Below are positions 9,075-20,264 of a stretch of DNA of 64,000 nt, one piece after another; within the stretch, counting starts at the first letter, position 1; every line of letters begins with the position of its first letter. The DNA comes from Candidatus Symbiopectobacterium sp. NZEC151 (GTDB lineage: Bacteria; Pseudomonadota; Gammaproteobacteria; Enterobacterales; Enterobacteriaceae): assembly GCF_025962655.1 (NCBI RefSeq), contig NZ_JAGFPE010000002.1:372001-436000 (forward strand), in the 5' to 3' direction. The translations under genes were made by a program, and so were the position numbers. The notes under the pieces were generated by a model. The model had not been told where the DNA came from. It was given only the letters and a program-made list of their open reading frames with translations, and did not search any database.

Positions 9075-10399
9075 GTCATCCGCCACACTATCTGCCATAC
9101 GGTATCATTTGCTGACGTATCCCCTTCCCGCATCACAAAGACACCAACAGCGGCGATCGGCTGCTGGTTATAATACACAATAGGAATTTGTTCGCGCTTC
9201 CACGGAGGGATCGCATATTCCTGCCACAGTTTTTTCGCAGATCGTCCGCCGCTGCGCCCAACAATATGCAGTGTCCCTTTCAGGCCAAAACGCACGCTCA
9301 CTTGCTCGTCGGGATGCGGGCGTCGGATACGCATCCCTTGTTCGGCCAAGGACAGAAAACCTAACCGGTGCGGAAGCGTTAGTGCGCCCTGCTCGGGGTA
9401 CCAGGGTAACACCAGGCTGGCGACGTTGGCGCATGGGGCAACGCAGTACAAACGCTGACGAAAGCGTCGAATCTGCACGCTACCCAACTGTAACAGCGGT
9501 TCTGCATCCTGACGGCTGAGTGCCACATCCTGCCACAGGTGCAGCAGTTGTTCGCGTGAAGGCATCGTCACCTCATGCGCTCTCAGCCAACGCCGCAACA
9601 GCGCAAAACGGTGCGGTTCACTCAGAGGGATCAAAGCATCAATCGCCAGCGCGCCTTCTGTATCACAGGCCAACTGAAGCGATGCCGCCAAAAGCTCATC
9701 CAACAGTTGTTCCTGCTCGGCGCACAGCCGCGCGCTGCGTGCTACGGCCTCTGGAAATGACGGCCAGCGCTGTTTTAGTTGCGGTAGTACCTGCAAACGG
9801 AGAAAGTTGCGATCGTAACGCGCGTCGCCATTGCTCTCGTCTTCCACCCACGCGAGCCGGTAATGATGGGCATAATCGTCAAGTCGCGCCCGCGCTACAC
9901 CCAGCAATGGGCGCAGTAAGGAATTCGCCCCCAACTTCCCCGTAGCCCCCATCGCGGAAAGCCCGGCGGGGCCGCTGCCGCGCTTGAGCGCCAACAGGAA
10001 CGTTTCACTCTGATCGTCGAGATGCTGTGCGGTGAGCAGCACCTCGTCAGGCAGCAGATGCTGGCGCAGTGCCTGGTAGCGCACCTCGCGCGCTGCCGCT
10101 TCAACGCCACGCTCACGCGCATCGACCGTGACCGGCAGCACCGCGCAGGGAATGTCCCATTGCTGGCAGGTATGCATGCAGTGCTGCGCCCAACGATCCG
10201 CCTGAGCACTTAGCCCATGGTGCACATAGGCAGCACGTACAACAAGATCCGAGCGCTGCTGCATCAATTGATACAGCATATGCAACAGCACGCTGGAATC
10301 CAGCCCACCGCTATAAGCCACCAGCACACGCTGACAGCCAGCAAGCTGCACCGCTACGTTTTTGAGTAGCGTTGCCACATCTGTTCGCTCACTGCTCAT
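9071..10399 (-). CDS. tilS: tRNA(Ile)-lysidine synthetase TilS
   Basis: Essential enzyme that uses ATP and lysine to convert cytidine 34 of the CAU-anticodon tRNA-Ile to lysidine, changing it from Met to Ile decoding. The PP-loop SGGLDSS is at residues 30-36 when ATG 10399 is used. That gives 442 residues, near the 432 of E. coli; longer upstream frames only read through gloA2. A C-terminal tRNA-binding domain (IRRPHPDEQVSVRF, then SGGRSAKKLWQE) is present. Its first 11 bases overlap the 3' end of gloA2, implying coupled translation. Confidence 0.97.
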   Translation of the reverse strand: MSSERTDVATLLKNVAVQLAGCQRVLVAYSGGLDSSVLLHMLYQLMQQRSDLVVRAAYVHHGLSAQADRWAQHCMHTCQQWDIPCAVLPVTVDARERGVEAAAREVRYQALRQHLLPDEVLLTAQHLDDQSETFLLALKRGSGPAGLSAMGATGKLGANSLLRPLLGVARARLDDYAHHYRLAWVEDESNGDARYDRNFLRLQVLPQLKQRWPSFPEAVARSARLCAEQEQLLDELLAASLQLACDTEGALAIDALIPLSEPHRFALLRRWLRAHEVTMPSREQLLHLWQDVALSRQDAEPLLQLGSVQIRRFRQRLYCVAPCANVASLVLPWYPEQGALTLPHRLGFLSLAEQGMRIRRPHPDEQVSVRFGLKGTLHIVGRSGGRSAKKLWQEYAIPPWKREQIPIVYYNQQPIAAVGVFVMREGDTSANDTVWQIVWRMT

Positions 10400-10778
10400 A
10401 AAGCTCCAACGGTAATCCATCCGGATCGCGTAAGAAGGTGAAACGACGCTGGGTAAATTCATCCACGCGCACAGGCTCACAGGCGACGCCTGCGCGTTGC
10501 AGTGCATCGCACGCCTCGTCAATATCGGCCACCGCAAAAGCAAGATGGCGCAGGCCACAGGATTCAGGCTGAGTAGGTCGTGGCGGTGGAGAGGGAAACG
10601 AGAACAGCTCGATAACGTAGCGCCCCTTTAACGCCAGATCGCCCTTCCATGAGTCACGCTCTGCCCGATAGGTTTCCGCCAACAGCTCAAACCCAAGGAC
10701 ATCGCAATAAAATGCCTTACTGCGCTGGTAGTCAGAAGCGATAATGGCAATGTGGTGAATAGCGGTCAACGCCAGCAT
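10389..10778 (-). CDS. gloA2: VOC-family protein (YaeR/GloA2)
   Basis: A 129-residue vicinal-oxygen-chelate protein matching E. coli YaeR in length and motifs (HHIAIIASDY, KAFYCDVLGF, RFTFLRDPDGLPLELYEQ). The family is glyoxalase-like: His and Glu ligands of the paired beta-alpha-beta-beta-beta modules bind a metal, but the substrate is not firmly established. ATG 10778 is chosen because AAGGAG sits five bases upstream; a start seven codons earlier lacks such a site. It is co-directional and overlapping with tilS. Confidence 0.93.
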   Translation of the reverse strand: MLALTAIHHIAIIASDYQRSKAFYCDVLGFELLAETYRAERDSWKGDLALKGRYVIELFSFPSPPPRPTQPESCGLRHLAFAVADIDEACDALQRAGVACEPVRVDEFTQRRFTFLRDPDGLPLELYEQ

Positions 10779-10825
10779 GCGTACTCCTTGTGGTGGCAAG
10801 GGGGTAATGGGAATAGCCGCATAAT

Positions 10826-10861
10826 AGCAAAAAGTCCGCCTCCTTGCGGAAAGCGGACTTT
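10826..10861 (-). terminator. Intrinsic terminator of accA
   Basis: AAAGTCCGC (10831-10839) and GCGGACTTT (10853-10861) form a nine-base-pair stem. On the minus strand the stem ends in TTTTTGC. It ends the long lpx-dnaE-accA transcript before gloA2. Confidence 0.88.
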
Positions 10862-10883
10862 GTTCAGCCTGATACGTCTGGGA

Positions 10884-11843
10884 TCAACAGTAACCGTAGT
10901 TCATCAGACGATGATAACGGCGATCCAGCAGCGCGTCTTTATCAAATTCATCCAGCTCACGCAAGTCTGACAGCAGTTGCGCCTTCAGCGACGCCGCCAT
11001 GGTTTCTACATCACGGTGCGCAGATCCCAGCGGTTCAGGAATGATAGCATCAATCAGATTCAGCTCTTTCAGACGCGGGGCGATTATGCCCATCGCTTCC
11101 GCCGCCAGCGGCGCTTTATCGGCGCTCTTCCACAGGATAGAGGCACAGCCTTCCGGTGAAATCACGGAATAGGTGCTGTATTGCAGCATGTTGACCTTGT
11201 CACCCACGCCGATCGCCAATGCACCACCGGAACCGCCCTCACCGATCACCGTACAGATAATCGGCACGCTCAGACCGGACATCTCACGCAAGTTGCGCGC
11301 AATGGCTTCTGACTGGCCGCGCTCTTCAGCGCCAACGCCAGGGTATGCGCCCGGCGTGTCGATAAAGGTGATGATCGGCAGGTTAAAACGCTCTGCCATT
11401 TCCATCAGGCGCAGCGCTTTACGGTATCCTTCAGGCGCAGGCATACCGAAGTTGCGGCGAATTTTCTCTTTGGTTTCGCGCCCTTTCTGATGACCAATGA
11501 TCATCACCGGACGCCCATCCAAACGCGCGATGCCGCCCACAATCGCTTTGTCATCGGCATAGGCGCGATCGCCCGCCAACTCATCAAAGTCGGTAAAAAT
11601 ATGGCTGACATAGTCCAGCGTGTAGGGACGCTGCGGATGACGTGCCAATTGCGCAATCTGCCAGGCACCCAGATCGGCAAAAATCTTGCGCGTCAGCTCA
11701 ACGCTTTTTTCCCGCAGTCGCTGGATCTCTTCGTCCAGATTAATATCCAATTTTTCATCTTGACGGCTGACTGAGGTCAGCGAGTCAATTTTCGCTTCCA
11801 ACTCTGCAATCGGCTGCTCAAAATCAAGAAAATTCAGACTCAT
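10884..11843 (-). CDS. accA: Acetyl-CoA carboxylase carboxyltransferase subunit alpha
   Basis: With AccD it transfers carboxyl from carboxybiotin-BCCP to acetyl-CoA, making malonyl-CoA for fatty-acid synthesis in the cytosol. The product is 319 residues, identical in length to E. coli. Crotonase-fold landmarks include [28 protein letters not shown] and [15 protein letters not shown], the last forming the oxyanion and CoA site. It lies 12 bases downstream of dnaE and is surely part of the same operon. Confidence 0.99.
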   Translation of the reverse strand: MSLNFLDFEQPIAELEAKIDSLTSVSRQDEKLDINLDEEIQRLREKSVELTRKIFADLGAWQIAQLARHPQRPYTLDYVSHIFTDFDELAGDRAYADDKAIVGGIARLDGRPVMIIGHQKGRETKEKIRRNFGMPAPEGYRKALRLMEMAERFNLPIITFIDTPGAYPGVGAEERGQSEAIARNLREMSGLSVPIICTVIGEGGSGGALAIGVGDKVNMLQYSTYSVISPEGCASILWKSADKAPLAAEAMGIIAPRLKELNLIDAIIPEPLGSAHRDVETMAASLKAQLLSDLRELDEFDKDALLDRRYHRLMNYGYC

Positions 11844-11855
11844 AGTATTCCTATT

Positions 11856-14800
11856 TTAGTCAAATTCCAGTTCCACCTGGGTGTTCCCCAGCAGCGTGCG
11901 CAGGTCATTAAGCAGCACATCGGTTGGCGTCACACGCCATGCCGCGCCAAAACGTAACCGGGCGCAGGCATCCTCCCGCTGGTAGTAAAGGTGTACCGGG
12001 ATCGTCCCCGATCGGTGAGGTTCCAACGATTGGCGGAGACGGTTTAATAGCTGGTCATCAATTTGCCTGTCAGTCAGCGAGATAGCAAGCCCGCGCGCAT
12101 ATTTTTCACGCGCTTCACTGATATCCATGACCTCTCGGGCCATCATTTTAAGGCCCCCGCTAAAGTCATCAAAGCTGACCTGTCCACTGACGATCAGAAT
12201 TCGGTCTTTTTCGAGCAGATGCTGATACTTATCCAACGCTTCCGTAAACAGCATCACTTCCAATCGACCGGAACGATCGTCCAATGTACACACGCCAATG
12301 CGATTGCCTCGCTTGGTGACCATTACGCGGGCAGCCAGCACCAGGCCGACGGCCGTTGTCACTTTGCCCCGATCCGTCGGGTGCATGTCCTTCAAACGCA
12401 AGCCAGCAGCATAGCGTTCAATCTCCTTGAGATACTGCGTGATCGGGTGGCCCGTCAGATAAAGCCCTAACGTTTCCCGCTCACCGTCCAACACCACCTG
12501 CTCCGGCCAGGGAGCCACCGTGCTGTAGGACTGTTCTACCTGCTCCGGCGCTTCCGCCAAAACACCAAACATATCTGCCTGACCGATTGCTTCGGCCTTG
12601 GCATGCTGATCGGCGGCCTTCAGCGCATCGTTGAGCGAATTCATCAACGCCGCGCGATGCGGCCCCAGCCGGTCAAACGCACCGGACATGATCAGCTTTT
12701 CCAGCACGCGGCGATTCAGTTTCTTGATATCAGTGCGGGCACAGAGATCGAACAGCTCGCGGAAATACCCGCCCTGATTTCGCGCGTCGATGATCGCTTC
12801 TATCGGCCCTTCACCGACGCCCTTGATCGCGCCGATGCCATAGACAATTTCGCCGTCATTATTAACGTGAAAATGGTACAGCCCGCTGTTGATATCCGGC
12901 GGCAGGATTTTTAACCCCATACGCCAGCACTCATCCACCAGCCCCACCACTTTATCGGTGTTATCCATGTCCGCCGTCATTACGGCGGCCATGAATTCGG
13001 CAGGATAATGCGCCTTAAGCCACAGTGTTTGATACGACACCAGTGCGTAAGCGGCTGAGTGTGATTTGTTAAACCCATACCCGGCAAATTTTTCCACCAG
13101 GTCGAAGATCTTCATCGACAATTCGCCGTCGACGCCCATACTCTTCGCCCCGTCCTCAAACACGGAGCGCTGCTTGGCCATCTCTTCGGGTTTTTTCTTA
13201 CCCATGGCGCGACGCAGCATGTCTGCGCCGCCCAGCGTATAGCCGGAAAGCACCTGGGCTATCTGCATCACCTGTTCCTGATACAGGATGATACCATAGG
13301 TCGGCTCCAGCACCGGCTTGAGCGATTCATGCTGCCACTGAATATCAGGATAGGAGATTTCTTCACGTCCGTGTTTACGGTCGATAAAGTTATCCACCAT
13401 CCCTGACTGCAAAGGCCCCGGACGGAACAGCGCCACCAGTGCGATCATGTCTTCAAAGCAGTCCGGCTTCAAACGTTTGATCAGGTCTTTCATGCCGCGC
13501 GATTCAAGCTGGAACACCGCCGTGGTTTCCGAACGTTGCAGCATGTCGAAACTTTTTTTATCGTCAAGCGGGATGGCCGCGATATCAATCGGCTCCAGCC
13601 CTTGTCTGGCACGACGGGCGTTGATCATCTCCAGCGCCCAGTCGATGATGGTCAGCGTGCGCAGACCCAGGAAGTCAAACTTCACCAGCCCGGCATATTC
13701 CACGTCGTTTTTGTCAAACTGGGTAACTGGATGATTCCCTTCCGAATCGCAATAGAGCGGCGCAAAGTCGGTGATTTTGGTCGGTGATATCACCACCCCA
13801 CCGGCGTGTTTACCCGCGTTGCGCGTCACCCCTTCCAGTTTGCGCGCCATGTCGATAAGCGCTTTGACTTCTTCGTCGGCGTCGTAAATTTCTTGTAGTT
13901 GCGGCTCGGCCACAAACGCTTTTTCCAGCGTCATGCCCGGATCGGGCGGCACCAGCTTGGAAATTCGGTCGACAAAGCCGTAAGGGTGCCCGAGCACACG
14001 TCCTACGTCGCGAATAACCGCTTTGGCCGCCATGGTACCAAAGGTGATGATCTGCGATACCGCATCACGCCCGTACATCTCCGCGACGTGATCGATGACC
14101 AGATCGCGCTTCTCCATACAGAAGTCGACGTCAAAGTCAGGCATTGACACGCGTTCCGGGTTAAGAAAGCGTTCGAACAGCAGGTCAAATTCAAGCGGGT
14201 CGAGATCGGTGATTTTCAGTGAGTAGGCCACCAGTGAACCCGCCCCCGAGCCGCGCCCCGGTCCTACTGGCACATCGTTGTCTTTAGACCACTGGATAAA
14301 CTCCATTACGATCAGGAAGTAGCCAGGGAACCCCATCTGGTTGATAACGTTGAGTTCGATCTCCAGACGCTCGTCATATTCCGGGCGACGCTGCTTACGC
14401 ACCTCTTCGTCGGGAAACAGGAAAGCGAGGCGCTCTTCCAGCCCTTCCCTGGCGCGTTTAACCAGAAAATCCGCAGTGGACATCTCACCGGTAGGGAATT
14501 GGGGTAGGAAATACTCCCCCAGACGGATGGTGACGTTACAACGTTTGGCTATCTCGACGCTGTTAACCAGCGCTTCCGGGATGTCGGCGAACAGCGCGCA
14601 CATCTCGTCTTCACTGCGCATATACTGCTGCGCGCTGTAGTTACGCGGGCGCTTTGCGTCATCGAGCGTATACCCATCGTGGATCGCGACGCGAATCTCA
14701 TGGGCATCGAACTCCTCGGCGTTGATGAATCGGACATCGTTAGTCGCCACCACCGGCAAATGGTGTTTCATGGCTAATTCAATCGCCGCGTGAAGATAGC

Positions 14801-15338
14801 TCTCTTCATCCGGGCGACCGGTGCGAATCAGTTCCAGATAATAGCGGCCTGGAAAGTGCTCTTGATAAAAGGCCAGGCTTTGCTCGACCAATGCCTGATT
14901 ACCGCGCAGGATAAACTTGCCCACGTCGCCGTGCCGGGCGCCCGAAATCAGCAGTAAGCCTTTACCGTATTCGATCAGCCAGTCGCGTTCGATGGTGGGA
15001 CCTTCGGCACCGTAGCCGCGCTGATAAGCATGGGAGATCAGCAGGGTGAGGTTTTGATAGCCCTCGTTGTCCATGGCGAGCAGGGTGAGTTGCGCAAGTT
15101 CATCGCCCAACACATCGCTACTCACCAGAACATCCGCGCCGACAATGGGTTTAAGGCCCGCACCGTGTGCACCGCCATAAAATTTCACCAGCCCGCACAG
15201 GTTGGTGAAATCCGTGATCGCCAGGGCTGGCATGCCCAGCGCGGCCGCCTTTTTTACCAGCGGCCCGACTTTTGCCAACCCATCGATCATGGAATAGTCA
15301 CTGTGCACACGCAGATGGACAAAACGTGGTTCGGCCAT
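11856..15338 (-). CDS. dnaE: DNA polymerase III alpha subunit
   Basis: Catalytic replicative polymerase, 1160 residues as in E. coli. An N-terminal PHP domain ([15 protein letters not shown]) is followed by the polymerase core. Two catalytic aspartates lie in [11 protein letters not shown] near residue 400 and the third in the segment around [11 protein letters not shown] near 555. A tandem helix-hairpin-helix, an OB fold ([16 protein letters not shown]) and the C-terminal tau-binding region follow. It works in the holoenzyme with epsilon, theta, beta and the clamp loader. It lies between rnhB and accA, the standard enteric order. Confidence 0.99.
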   Translation of the reverse strand: MAEPRFVHLRVHSDYSMIDGLAKVGPLVKKAAALGMPALAITDFTNLCGLVKFYGGAHGAGLKPIVGADVLVSSDVLGDELAQLTLLAMDNEGYQNLTLLISHAYQRGYGAEGPTIERDWLIEYGKGLLLISGARHGDVGKFILRGNQALVEQSLAFYQEHFPGRYYLELIRTGRPDEESYLHAAIELAMKHHLPVVATNDVRFINAEEFDAHEIRVAIHDGYTLDDAKRPRNYSAQQYMRSEDEMCALFADIPEALVNSVEIAKRCNVTIRLGEYFLPQFPTGEMSTADFLVKRAREGLEERLAFLFPDEEVRKQRRPEYDERLEIELNVINQMGFPGYFLIVMEFIQWSKDNDVPVGPGRGSGAGSLVAYSLKITDLDPLEFDLLFERFLNPERVSMPDFDVDFCMEKRDLVIDHVAEMYGRDAVSQIITFGTMAAKAVIRDVGRVLGHPYGFVDRISKLVPPDPGMTLEKAFVAEPQLQEIYDADEEVKALIDMARKLEGVTRNAGKHAGGVVISPTKITDFAPLYCDSEGNHPVTQFDKNDVEYAGLVKFDFLGLRTLTIIDWALEMINARRARQGLEPIDIAAIPLDDKKSFDMLQRSETTAVFQLESRGMKDLIKRLKPDCFEDMIALVALFRPGPLQSGMVDNFIDRKHGREEISYPDIQWQHESLKPVLEPTYGIILYQEQVMQIAQVLSGYTLGGADMLRRAMGKKKPEEMAKQRSVFEDGAKSMGVDGELSMKIFDLVEKFAGYGFNKSHSAAYALVSYQTLWLKAHYPAEFMAAVMTADMDNTDKVVGLVDECWRMGLKILPPDINSGLYHFHVNNDGEIVYGIGAIKGVGEGPIEAIIDARNQGGYFRELFDLCARTDIKKLNRRVLEKLIMSGAFDRLGPHRAALMNSLNDALKAADQHAKAEAIGQADMFGVLAEAPEQVEQSYSTVAPWPEQVVLDGERETLGLYLTGHPITQYLKEIERYAAGLRLKDMHPTDRGKVTTAVGLVLAARVMVTKRGNRIGVCTLDDRSGRLEVMLFTEALDKYQHLLEKDRILIVSGQVSFDDFSGGLKMMAREVMDISEAREKYARGLAISLTDRQIDDQLLNRLRQSLEPHRSGTIPVHLYYQREDACARLRFGAAWRVTPTDVLLNDLRTLLGNTQVELEFD

Positions 15339-15360
15339 ATCCAGATCCTAGACGTTGTCG

Positions 15361-15387
15361 AAAACAGCCCCGCGTTACCCGCGGGGT
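15361..15387 (-). terminator. Weak hairpin between rnhB and dnaE
   Basis: CCCCGCG (15368-15374) and CGCGGGG (15380-15386) form a GC-rich seven-base-pair stem. On the minus strand it is followed by CTGTTTTC. It could partly terminate or stabilise transcripts from the lpx genes before dnaE. Confidence 0.4.
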
Positions 15388-15420
15388 ACCGATATTACCT
15401 GATTGCGCGCGGTTGACGGG

Positions 15421-16017
15421 CTATGCCAATCCCAATACGCGTTTTACGGGGGCGAAACTGCGCCGATGGTACTCGGTAGCGCCTAACAGCGCGAGTTTCT
15501 CAAGGTGATAAGCCGTCGGGTAACCTTTATGCTGCGCAAAGCCATATTCAGGAAAACGGGCATCCAGTTCGACCATTTCCCGGTCTCGCGTCACTTTGGC
15601 GAGAATGGATGCGGCACTGATCTCGGCAACACGGCTATCGCCTTTCACCACCGCCAGCGCGGGCATAGGCAACAGCGGGCAGCGATTGCCGTCTATCAGC
15701 ACGTAATCGGGTGCCAGGTGTAACCCAGCCACAGCGCGCTGCATTGCCAGCATCGTGGCATGCAGGATATTCAATTGGTCAATCTCTTCGGGCTCGGCGC
15801 GCCCTAGACTCCATGACAGCGCGTTGTCCTTGATCTCATCATAAAGCGCCAGGCGGCGTTTTTCACTGAGCTGTTTTGAATCAGCCAATCCAACAATCGG
15901 GCGCTGCGGGTCGAGAATCACCGCTGCGGTGACGACCGCGCCAACCAGCGGGCCGCGCCCCACTTCATCTACACCGGCTATGCGCGCAGCATCCGGATAG
16001 ACAAAAACATCATACAT
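15421..16017 (-). CDS. rnhB: Ribonuclease HII
   Basis: Removes single ribonucleotides and RNA primers from RNA-DNA hybrids. The product has 198 residues, the same as E. coli. Acidic metal ligands are in [14 protein letters not shown] (Asp17, Glu18), in LIDGNRCP and in the [11 protein letters not shown] segment. It overlaps the 3' end of lpxB by eight bases, so translation is coupled, and dnaE follows after 82 bases. Confidence 0.98.
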   Translation of the reverse strand: MYDVFVYPDAARIAGVDEVGRGPLVGAVVTAAVILDPQRPIVGLADSKQLSEKRRLALYDEIKDNALSWSLGRAEPEEIDQLNILHATMLAMQRAVAGLHLAPDYVLIDGNRCPLLPMPALAVVKGDSRVAEISAASILAKVTRDREMVELDARFPEYGFAQHKGYPTAYHLEKLALLGATEYHRRSFAPVKRVLGLA

Positions 16018-17173
16018 GGTTCACTTCACCTCGGGCCAATTCCAGCACAGCCTGTGCCGCCTGCGCATCCGCATCACAACGAATCTGTTGGTGCAGCGCC
16101 AAAAAGGTCTCGTGCAGTTGTTTCACGTCTTCCCCACCGTCCAGCCAGGGAAGCAACGCCGCCGCCAGCTTGTCCGGCGTGCAATCCTCTTGCAGCAACT
16201 CTTTTACCAGTTCGCGCCCGGCCAACAAATTGGGCAACGACACCCAGGGGGTTTTGACCAGTCGCTTTGCCAGCCAGAAGGTAAAGGGCTTCATGCGGTA
16301 ACCCACCACCATCGGGCATTTCGCCAGCATACATTCCAACGCGGCGGTGCCAGATGCCAGCAGCGCCGCATCGCTGGCGATCATCGCTTCACGCGCCTGA
16401 CCATCCAGCAAATGCACGTCCAGCTCAGGAGCGGTTTCTTGCTTGATGCGTTCAAACTGTTCACGCCGTTTGGCATTCACCAGCGGCACTAACACGGCTA
16501 AATCAGGGTAGCGCTGGCGTAATAGCTGTGCGCTGCGTAGAAAATCAGCGCTCAGCATCTCCACTTCGGCCCCGCGGCTGCCCGGTAGCAGCGCCAGGCA
16601 ATGGCGCTCAGGCGCGATGCCTAAATGCGCGCGCGCCGCCAGTTTATCCGGCTGTAACGGCATGGCATCGGCCATGGTGTGACCGATAAAGCGGCAAGGC
16701 ACGTTGAATTTGTCGTAAAACGCTTTTTCAAAGGGAAGAAACGCCAACACCAAATCGGTGGCGCGCCCAATTTTAAAAACGCGTTTCTGACGCCAGGCCC
16801 ACACAGAGGGGCTGACGTAATGAATAGTACGGATACCGCGCGCCTTGAGACGGCCTTCGAGCGTGATATTAAAATCGGGCGCATCAATGCCAACAAAAAC
16901 GTCAGGCGCAAGTTCGGTAAAACGCTGCGTAAGGTCACGGCGGATCGACAGCAGGCGCGGCAAACGGCCCAGCACCTCAACGATGCCCATCACCGCGAGC
17001 TCTTCCATCTCATACCAGGTTTCACACCCGGCTTCCTGCATGCGCGGCCCGGCAACGCCGACAAAGCGAGCGTCAGGCATCTGACTTTTCAGCGCCCGAA
17101 TCAGGCCCGCACCAAGAATGTCGCCGGAGGTTTCTCCGGCGACGATACCAATCACAAGGGGACGCGTTGACAT
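16010..17173 (-). CDS. lpxB: Lipid-A-disaccharide synthase LpxB
   Basis: Peripheral inner-membrane glycosyltransferase (GT19) that joins UDP-2,3-diacylglucosamine and lipid X into the tetra-acyl lipid A disaccharide. The product is 387 residues against 382 in E. coli. Visible family motifs are [48 protein letters not shown] and [11 protein letters not shown]. It is three bases from lpxA and overlaps rnhB. Confidence 0.98.
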   Translation of the reverse strand: MSTRPLVIGIVAGETSGDILGAGLIRALKSQMPDARFVGVAGPRMQEAGCETWYEMEELAVMGIVEVLGRLPRLLSIRRDLTQRFTELAPDVFVGIDAPDFNITLEGRLKARGIRTIHYVSPSVWAWRQKRVFKIGRATDLVLAFLPFEKAFYDKFNVPCRFIGHTMADAMPLQPDKLAARAHLGIAPERHCLALLPGSRGAEVEMLSADFLRSAQLLRQRYPDLAVLVPLVNAKRREQFERIKQETAPELDVHLLDGQAREAMIASDAALLASGTAALECMLAKCPMVVGYRMKPFTFWLAKRLVKTPWVSLPNLLAGRELVKELLQEDCTPDKLAAALLPWLDGGEDVKQLHETFLALHQQIRCDADAQAAQAVLELARGEVNHV

Positions 17174-17176
17174 GAA

Positions 17177-17965
17177 TTACCGGATAATGCCGCGGGTAGA
17201 ACGGGCAAAGAAATCGATAAAAGCTTGAACCGCAGCATGATCTTTCGCCAGCGCTTCGATTTCCGGTTTCACCTCTTCCAGCGTTCTCCCACTGCGATAC
17301 AGCAGCTTGTAGGCGTTACGAATCGCCTGCTGGGTCTCTTTTTCAAACCCGCGGCGTTTCAGCCCTTCAATATTGAGGCCGAACGGCGTCGCATGGTTAC
17401 CTTGAGCAATAACGTACGGCGGCACATCTTGTGCCACACCGGAACAGCCGCCGACCATGACGTGTGCACCGATGACACAGAACTGGTGCACCGCCGTCAT
17501 GCCGCCGATAATCGCAAAATCATCGACTTCAACGTGTCCGCCCAGCGTGGCATTGTTCGCCAGAATGCAGCGGTTGCCAATGACGCAGTCATGGGCGATA
17601 TGCGTGTTGATCATCAGCAAATTATCGCTGCCGACTTTAGTCAATCCACCACCTTGTTCCGTACCACGATGAATCGTGACGCTTTCACGAATACGGTTAC
17701 GATCGCCGATCTCTACGCGGGTAGGTTCACCGGCGTATTTCAGATCCTGATTTACCTCACCAATGGAGGAAAATTGGTAGATCTCATTATCACGGCCGAT
17801 TTTAGTGATCCCGTTTACCACAACATGGGATTTTAATACCGTGCCTTCGCCGATCTCAACGTGAGAACCGACATAGCAGAACGGGCCAATGTGTACACGC
17901 GCACCAATAATGGCACCGTCTTCAACAATGGCGCTGGGATGAATAAAGGCGGTTTGATCAATCAC
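17177..17965 (-). CDS. lpxA: UDP-N-acetylglucosamine acyltransferase LpxA
   Basis: First enzyme of lipid A synthesis; it transfers R-3-hydroxymyristate from ACP to the 3-OH of UDP-GlcNAc. The 262-residue product from GTG 17965 aligns without gaps to E. coli in length, placing the catalytic His in HIAHDC at 125. The protein is mostly hexapeptide repeats of a left-handed beta helix, with a helical C-terminus ending [16 protein letters not shown] lies nine bases upstream of the GTG. A longer frame to 17992 would overlap fabZ and exceed family length. The gap to the fabZ stop is four bases. Confidence 0.98.
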   Translation of the reverse strand: MIDQTAFIHPSAIVEDGAIIGARVHIGPFCYVGSHVEIGEGTVLKSHVVVNGITKIGRDNEIYQFSSIGEVNQDLKYAGEPTRVEIGDRNRIRESVTIHRGTEQGGGLTKVGSDNLLMINTHIAHDCVIGNRCILANNATLGGHVEVDDFAIIGGMTAVHQFCVIGAHVMVGGCSGVAQDVPPYVIAQGNHATPFGLNIEGLKRRGFEKETQQAIRNAYKLLYRSGRTLEEVKPEIEALAKDHAAVQAFIDFFARSTRGIIR

Positions 17966-17969
17966 GTTA

Positions 17970-18425
17970 TCAGGCCTCCCGACGACGAGCACACATCATT
18001 GACGCTTCACAAGCCACTTCGCCATCTACTTTGGCGACGCCTTTGAAGCGCGCAACACCACGGCGCTCTTTAATGAATTCAACTTCAAGAATCATCTGAT
18101 CCCCTGGCTGCACCGGACGTTTGAAACGTGCTTCGTCCACAGCCGCGAAGTAGTAAAGCTCACCCGGTTCCAGTTTACCCACGCTTTTAAACGCCAGAAT
18201 GCCGGTGGCCTGAGCCATGGCTTCCAGAATCAGCACGCCGGGGAAAATCGGCTTACCGGGGAAGTGTCCCTGAAAGAAGGGTTCATTGAACGAGACGTTT
18301 TTCACCGCACGCAGGAATTTCCCTTCTTCGAAATCCAATACGCGGTCCACCAGCAAAAAGGGGAAGCGGTGCGGTAATAGTTCTAATATCTCTTCAATAT
18401 TCAGAGTATGAGTGTTAGTTGTCAA
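17970..18425 (-). CDS. fabZ: 3-hydroxyacyl-ACP dehydratase FabZ
   Basis: Dehydrates 3-hydroxyacyl-ACP in fatty-acid elongation and shares the hydroxymyristoyl-ACP pool with LpxA. The start is taken as TTG 18425, as in E. coli: AGGAAGAG lies upstream and the 151-residue length and [13 protein letters not shown]-terminus match. An ATG frame reaching 18467 would add 14 unsupported residues. The hot-dog fold carries catalytic His in [11 protein letters not shown] and Glu in LILEAMAQA. Confidence 0.97.
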   Translation of the reverse strand: MTTNTHTLNIEEILELLPHRFPFLLVDRVLDFEEGKFLRAVKNVSFNEPFFQGHFPGKPIFPGVLILEAMAQATGILAFKSVGKLEPGELYYFAAVDEARFKRPVQPGDQMILEVEFIKERRGVARFKGVAKVDGEVACEASMMCARRREA

Positions 18426-18617
18426 AATACTCTTCCTGTCCGTAAAAACTGATGCCATCAACAACACGGCCTGCGAGATCCCAAAAGGAGGATCATCTGG
18501 CAGGCCGCAAATAAGGATTTTTACGCCGGCCTAAGCAGGCAATCCACAACAACCAACGCGTATAAACCCGTATCCATCACGCCGCCTGCCGCTGTTTTGG
18601 CAAGGCTGGCACGGGGA

Positions 18618-19640
18618 TCAATCCTGGTTGACTTTACGCTCAACGGCTTTCAGCCGTTTGCTCATATCATCAATACTCATCACCAGCGCTGCGGTTTTAC
18701 GCCACATTTTATTTGGCTGTAACGGAATTCCCGATGAGTATACGCCGGGTTCGGTGATAGGTCTCATGACCATCCCCATGCCGGTAACCGTGACCTTATC
18801 GCAAATTTCCATATGACCATTAATCACACTGGCACCGCCAATCATGCAGTAACGGCCAATTTTCAGGCTGCCTGCCATGATGACGCCACCCGCGACTGCT
18901 GTATTGTCGCCAATCACGACGTTGTGTGCAATCTGGCATTGGTTATCAATGATAACGCCGTCACCAATAATGGTGTCATCCAACGCGCCACGATCGATGG
19001 TGGTGCTAGCGCCAATTTCGACGCGATCGCCAATGCGCACTGTCCCTAGCTGCGGGATCTTTATCCAGTTACCGCGCTCGTTGGCATAGCCAAAACCATC
19101 GGAACCAATCACCGCGCCAGATTGAATCAGGCATTGCGCCCCCAACTCAACCCGATGATAGATCGTCACATTGGCCCACAGACGAGAACCCGCGCCAATC
19201 TTTGCGTGTTTCCCGACAAAACAACCGGCACCAATCACCACACCATCGCCTAACTCAACGCCCGACTCGATAACCGCATTCGCACCAATGGCGACATTGC
19301 GCCCCAGCACGGCATCATCGGCAATCACCGCACTGGGTGCGATATCCTGCGCAGGTTGCGGCGTGGTATCCATCAATTGCGCCATACGCGCATAAGTCAG
19401 ATACGGGTTTTTCACCACCAATGCGGCTGCTTTGCAGTACGGCAGGTCAGCCTCTGTCACCACCACGGCTGACGCCTGTGTCGAGTCCAGTTGCTCACGA
19501 TAGCGGCTGTCTGAAAGAAAGGTGATTTGTCCAGAGCGTGCCGAATGCATAGAAGCAACACCGGTGATGACGATATCGCCATCACCGTGTAATTGCGCAT
19601 CCAACTGTGCTGCCAAGGCGTCCAGTCGAATTGAAACCAT
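18618..19640 (-). CDS. lpxD: UDP-3-O-acylglucosamine N-acyltransferase LpxD
   Basis: Third step of lipid A synthesis; adds the second 3-hydroxymyristoyl chain from ACP to the 2-amino group. The product is 340 residues (341 in E. coli). An N-terminal uridine-binding domain is followed by hexapeptide repeats of a left-handed beta helix with the catalytic His in [11 protein letters not shown] near residue 239. A C-terminal helix ends [12 protein letters not shown]. It lies three bases after skp. A 192-base gap to fabZ shows no clear promoter or terminator. Confidence 0.98.
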   Translation of the reverse strand: MVSIRLDALAAQLDAQLHGDGDIVITGVASMHSARSGQITFLSDSRYREQLDSTQASAVVVTEADLPYCKAAALVVKNPYLTYARMAQLMDTTPQPAQDIAPSAVIADDAVLGRNVAIGANAVIESGVELGDGVVIGAGCFVGKHAKIGAGSRLWANVTIYHRVELGAQCLIQSGAVIGSDGFGYANERGNWIKIPQLGTVRIGDRVEIGASTTIDRGALDDTIIGDGVIIDNQCQIAHNVVIGDNTAVAGGVIMAGSLKIGRYCMIGGASVINGHMEICDKVTVTGMGMVMRPITEPGVYSSGIPLQPNKMWRKTAALVMSIDDMSKRLKAVERKVNQD

Positions 19641-19643
19641 GAG

Positions 19644-20141
19644 TTATTTAACCTGTTTCAGCACATCAGCCGTGATGTCTTTCGCGTTGCCGACATAGGC
19701 AACCGCGTTGGCATCAATCACGATATCGTAGCCATCTTTGCTGGCAACGCTTTTGATGGCATCCTGAATACGGCTCAGGATCTTGTTACGTTCTTCCATC
19801 TGACGACGGCGATTGTCTTGTTCAAACGCCTGAGCCTTGTTGGAGAACTGCTCACGCTGCGCCATCAGATCGTTTTCAGACTTGCTGCGATCGCTGGCTT
19901 TCATGGTAGAACCATCACGCTGCAATTTTTGCATTTTGGTTTGCAGATCGTTTTCCATTTTCTGCAATTCAGAAGCACGGCCTTTGAACTCGTTTTCCAA
20001 CTGCTTGGCAACGGTTTCACGCTGTGGCAACTGCTGGAAAATGCTGGCAACGTTGACAACGGCAATCTTGTCGGCCGCTTGAACGCTGGCAGACGCAGCC
20101 AGAGCTAAACCGAGACCTGCGGCACACAACCACTTTTTCAC
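19644..20141 (-). CDS. skp: Periplasmic chaperone Skp
   Basis: Trimeric jellyfish-shaped chaperone that holds unfolded outer-membrane proteins in the periplasm for BamA. GTG 20141 is selected because GAGGAG lies just upstream and gives a normal signal peptide ([22 protein letters not shown], cut before ADKIAVVN). The 165-residue length is also normal; an ATG 11 codons earlier would put charged residues before the signal. Long charged coiled-coil tentacles span roughly 50-125. Confidence 0.96.
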   Translation of the reverse strand: MKKWLCAAGLGLALAASASVQAADKIAVVNVASIFQQLPQRETVAKQLENEFKGRASELQKMENDLQTKMQKLQRDGSTMKASDRSKSENDLMAQREQFSNKAQAFEQDNRRRQMEERNKILSRIQDAIKSVASKDGYDIVIDANAVAYVGNAKDITADVLKQVK

Positions 20142-20264
20142 GTTATTACTCCTCAACCTGATCTTTTTTATCACACATTAACGTGCATAAAGCTCTGGGT
20201 CGACGCACGCGGCGCGTTACCAGAGCCCTATACCTCACATAGAGACGACGTGTTTGTCGTTACA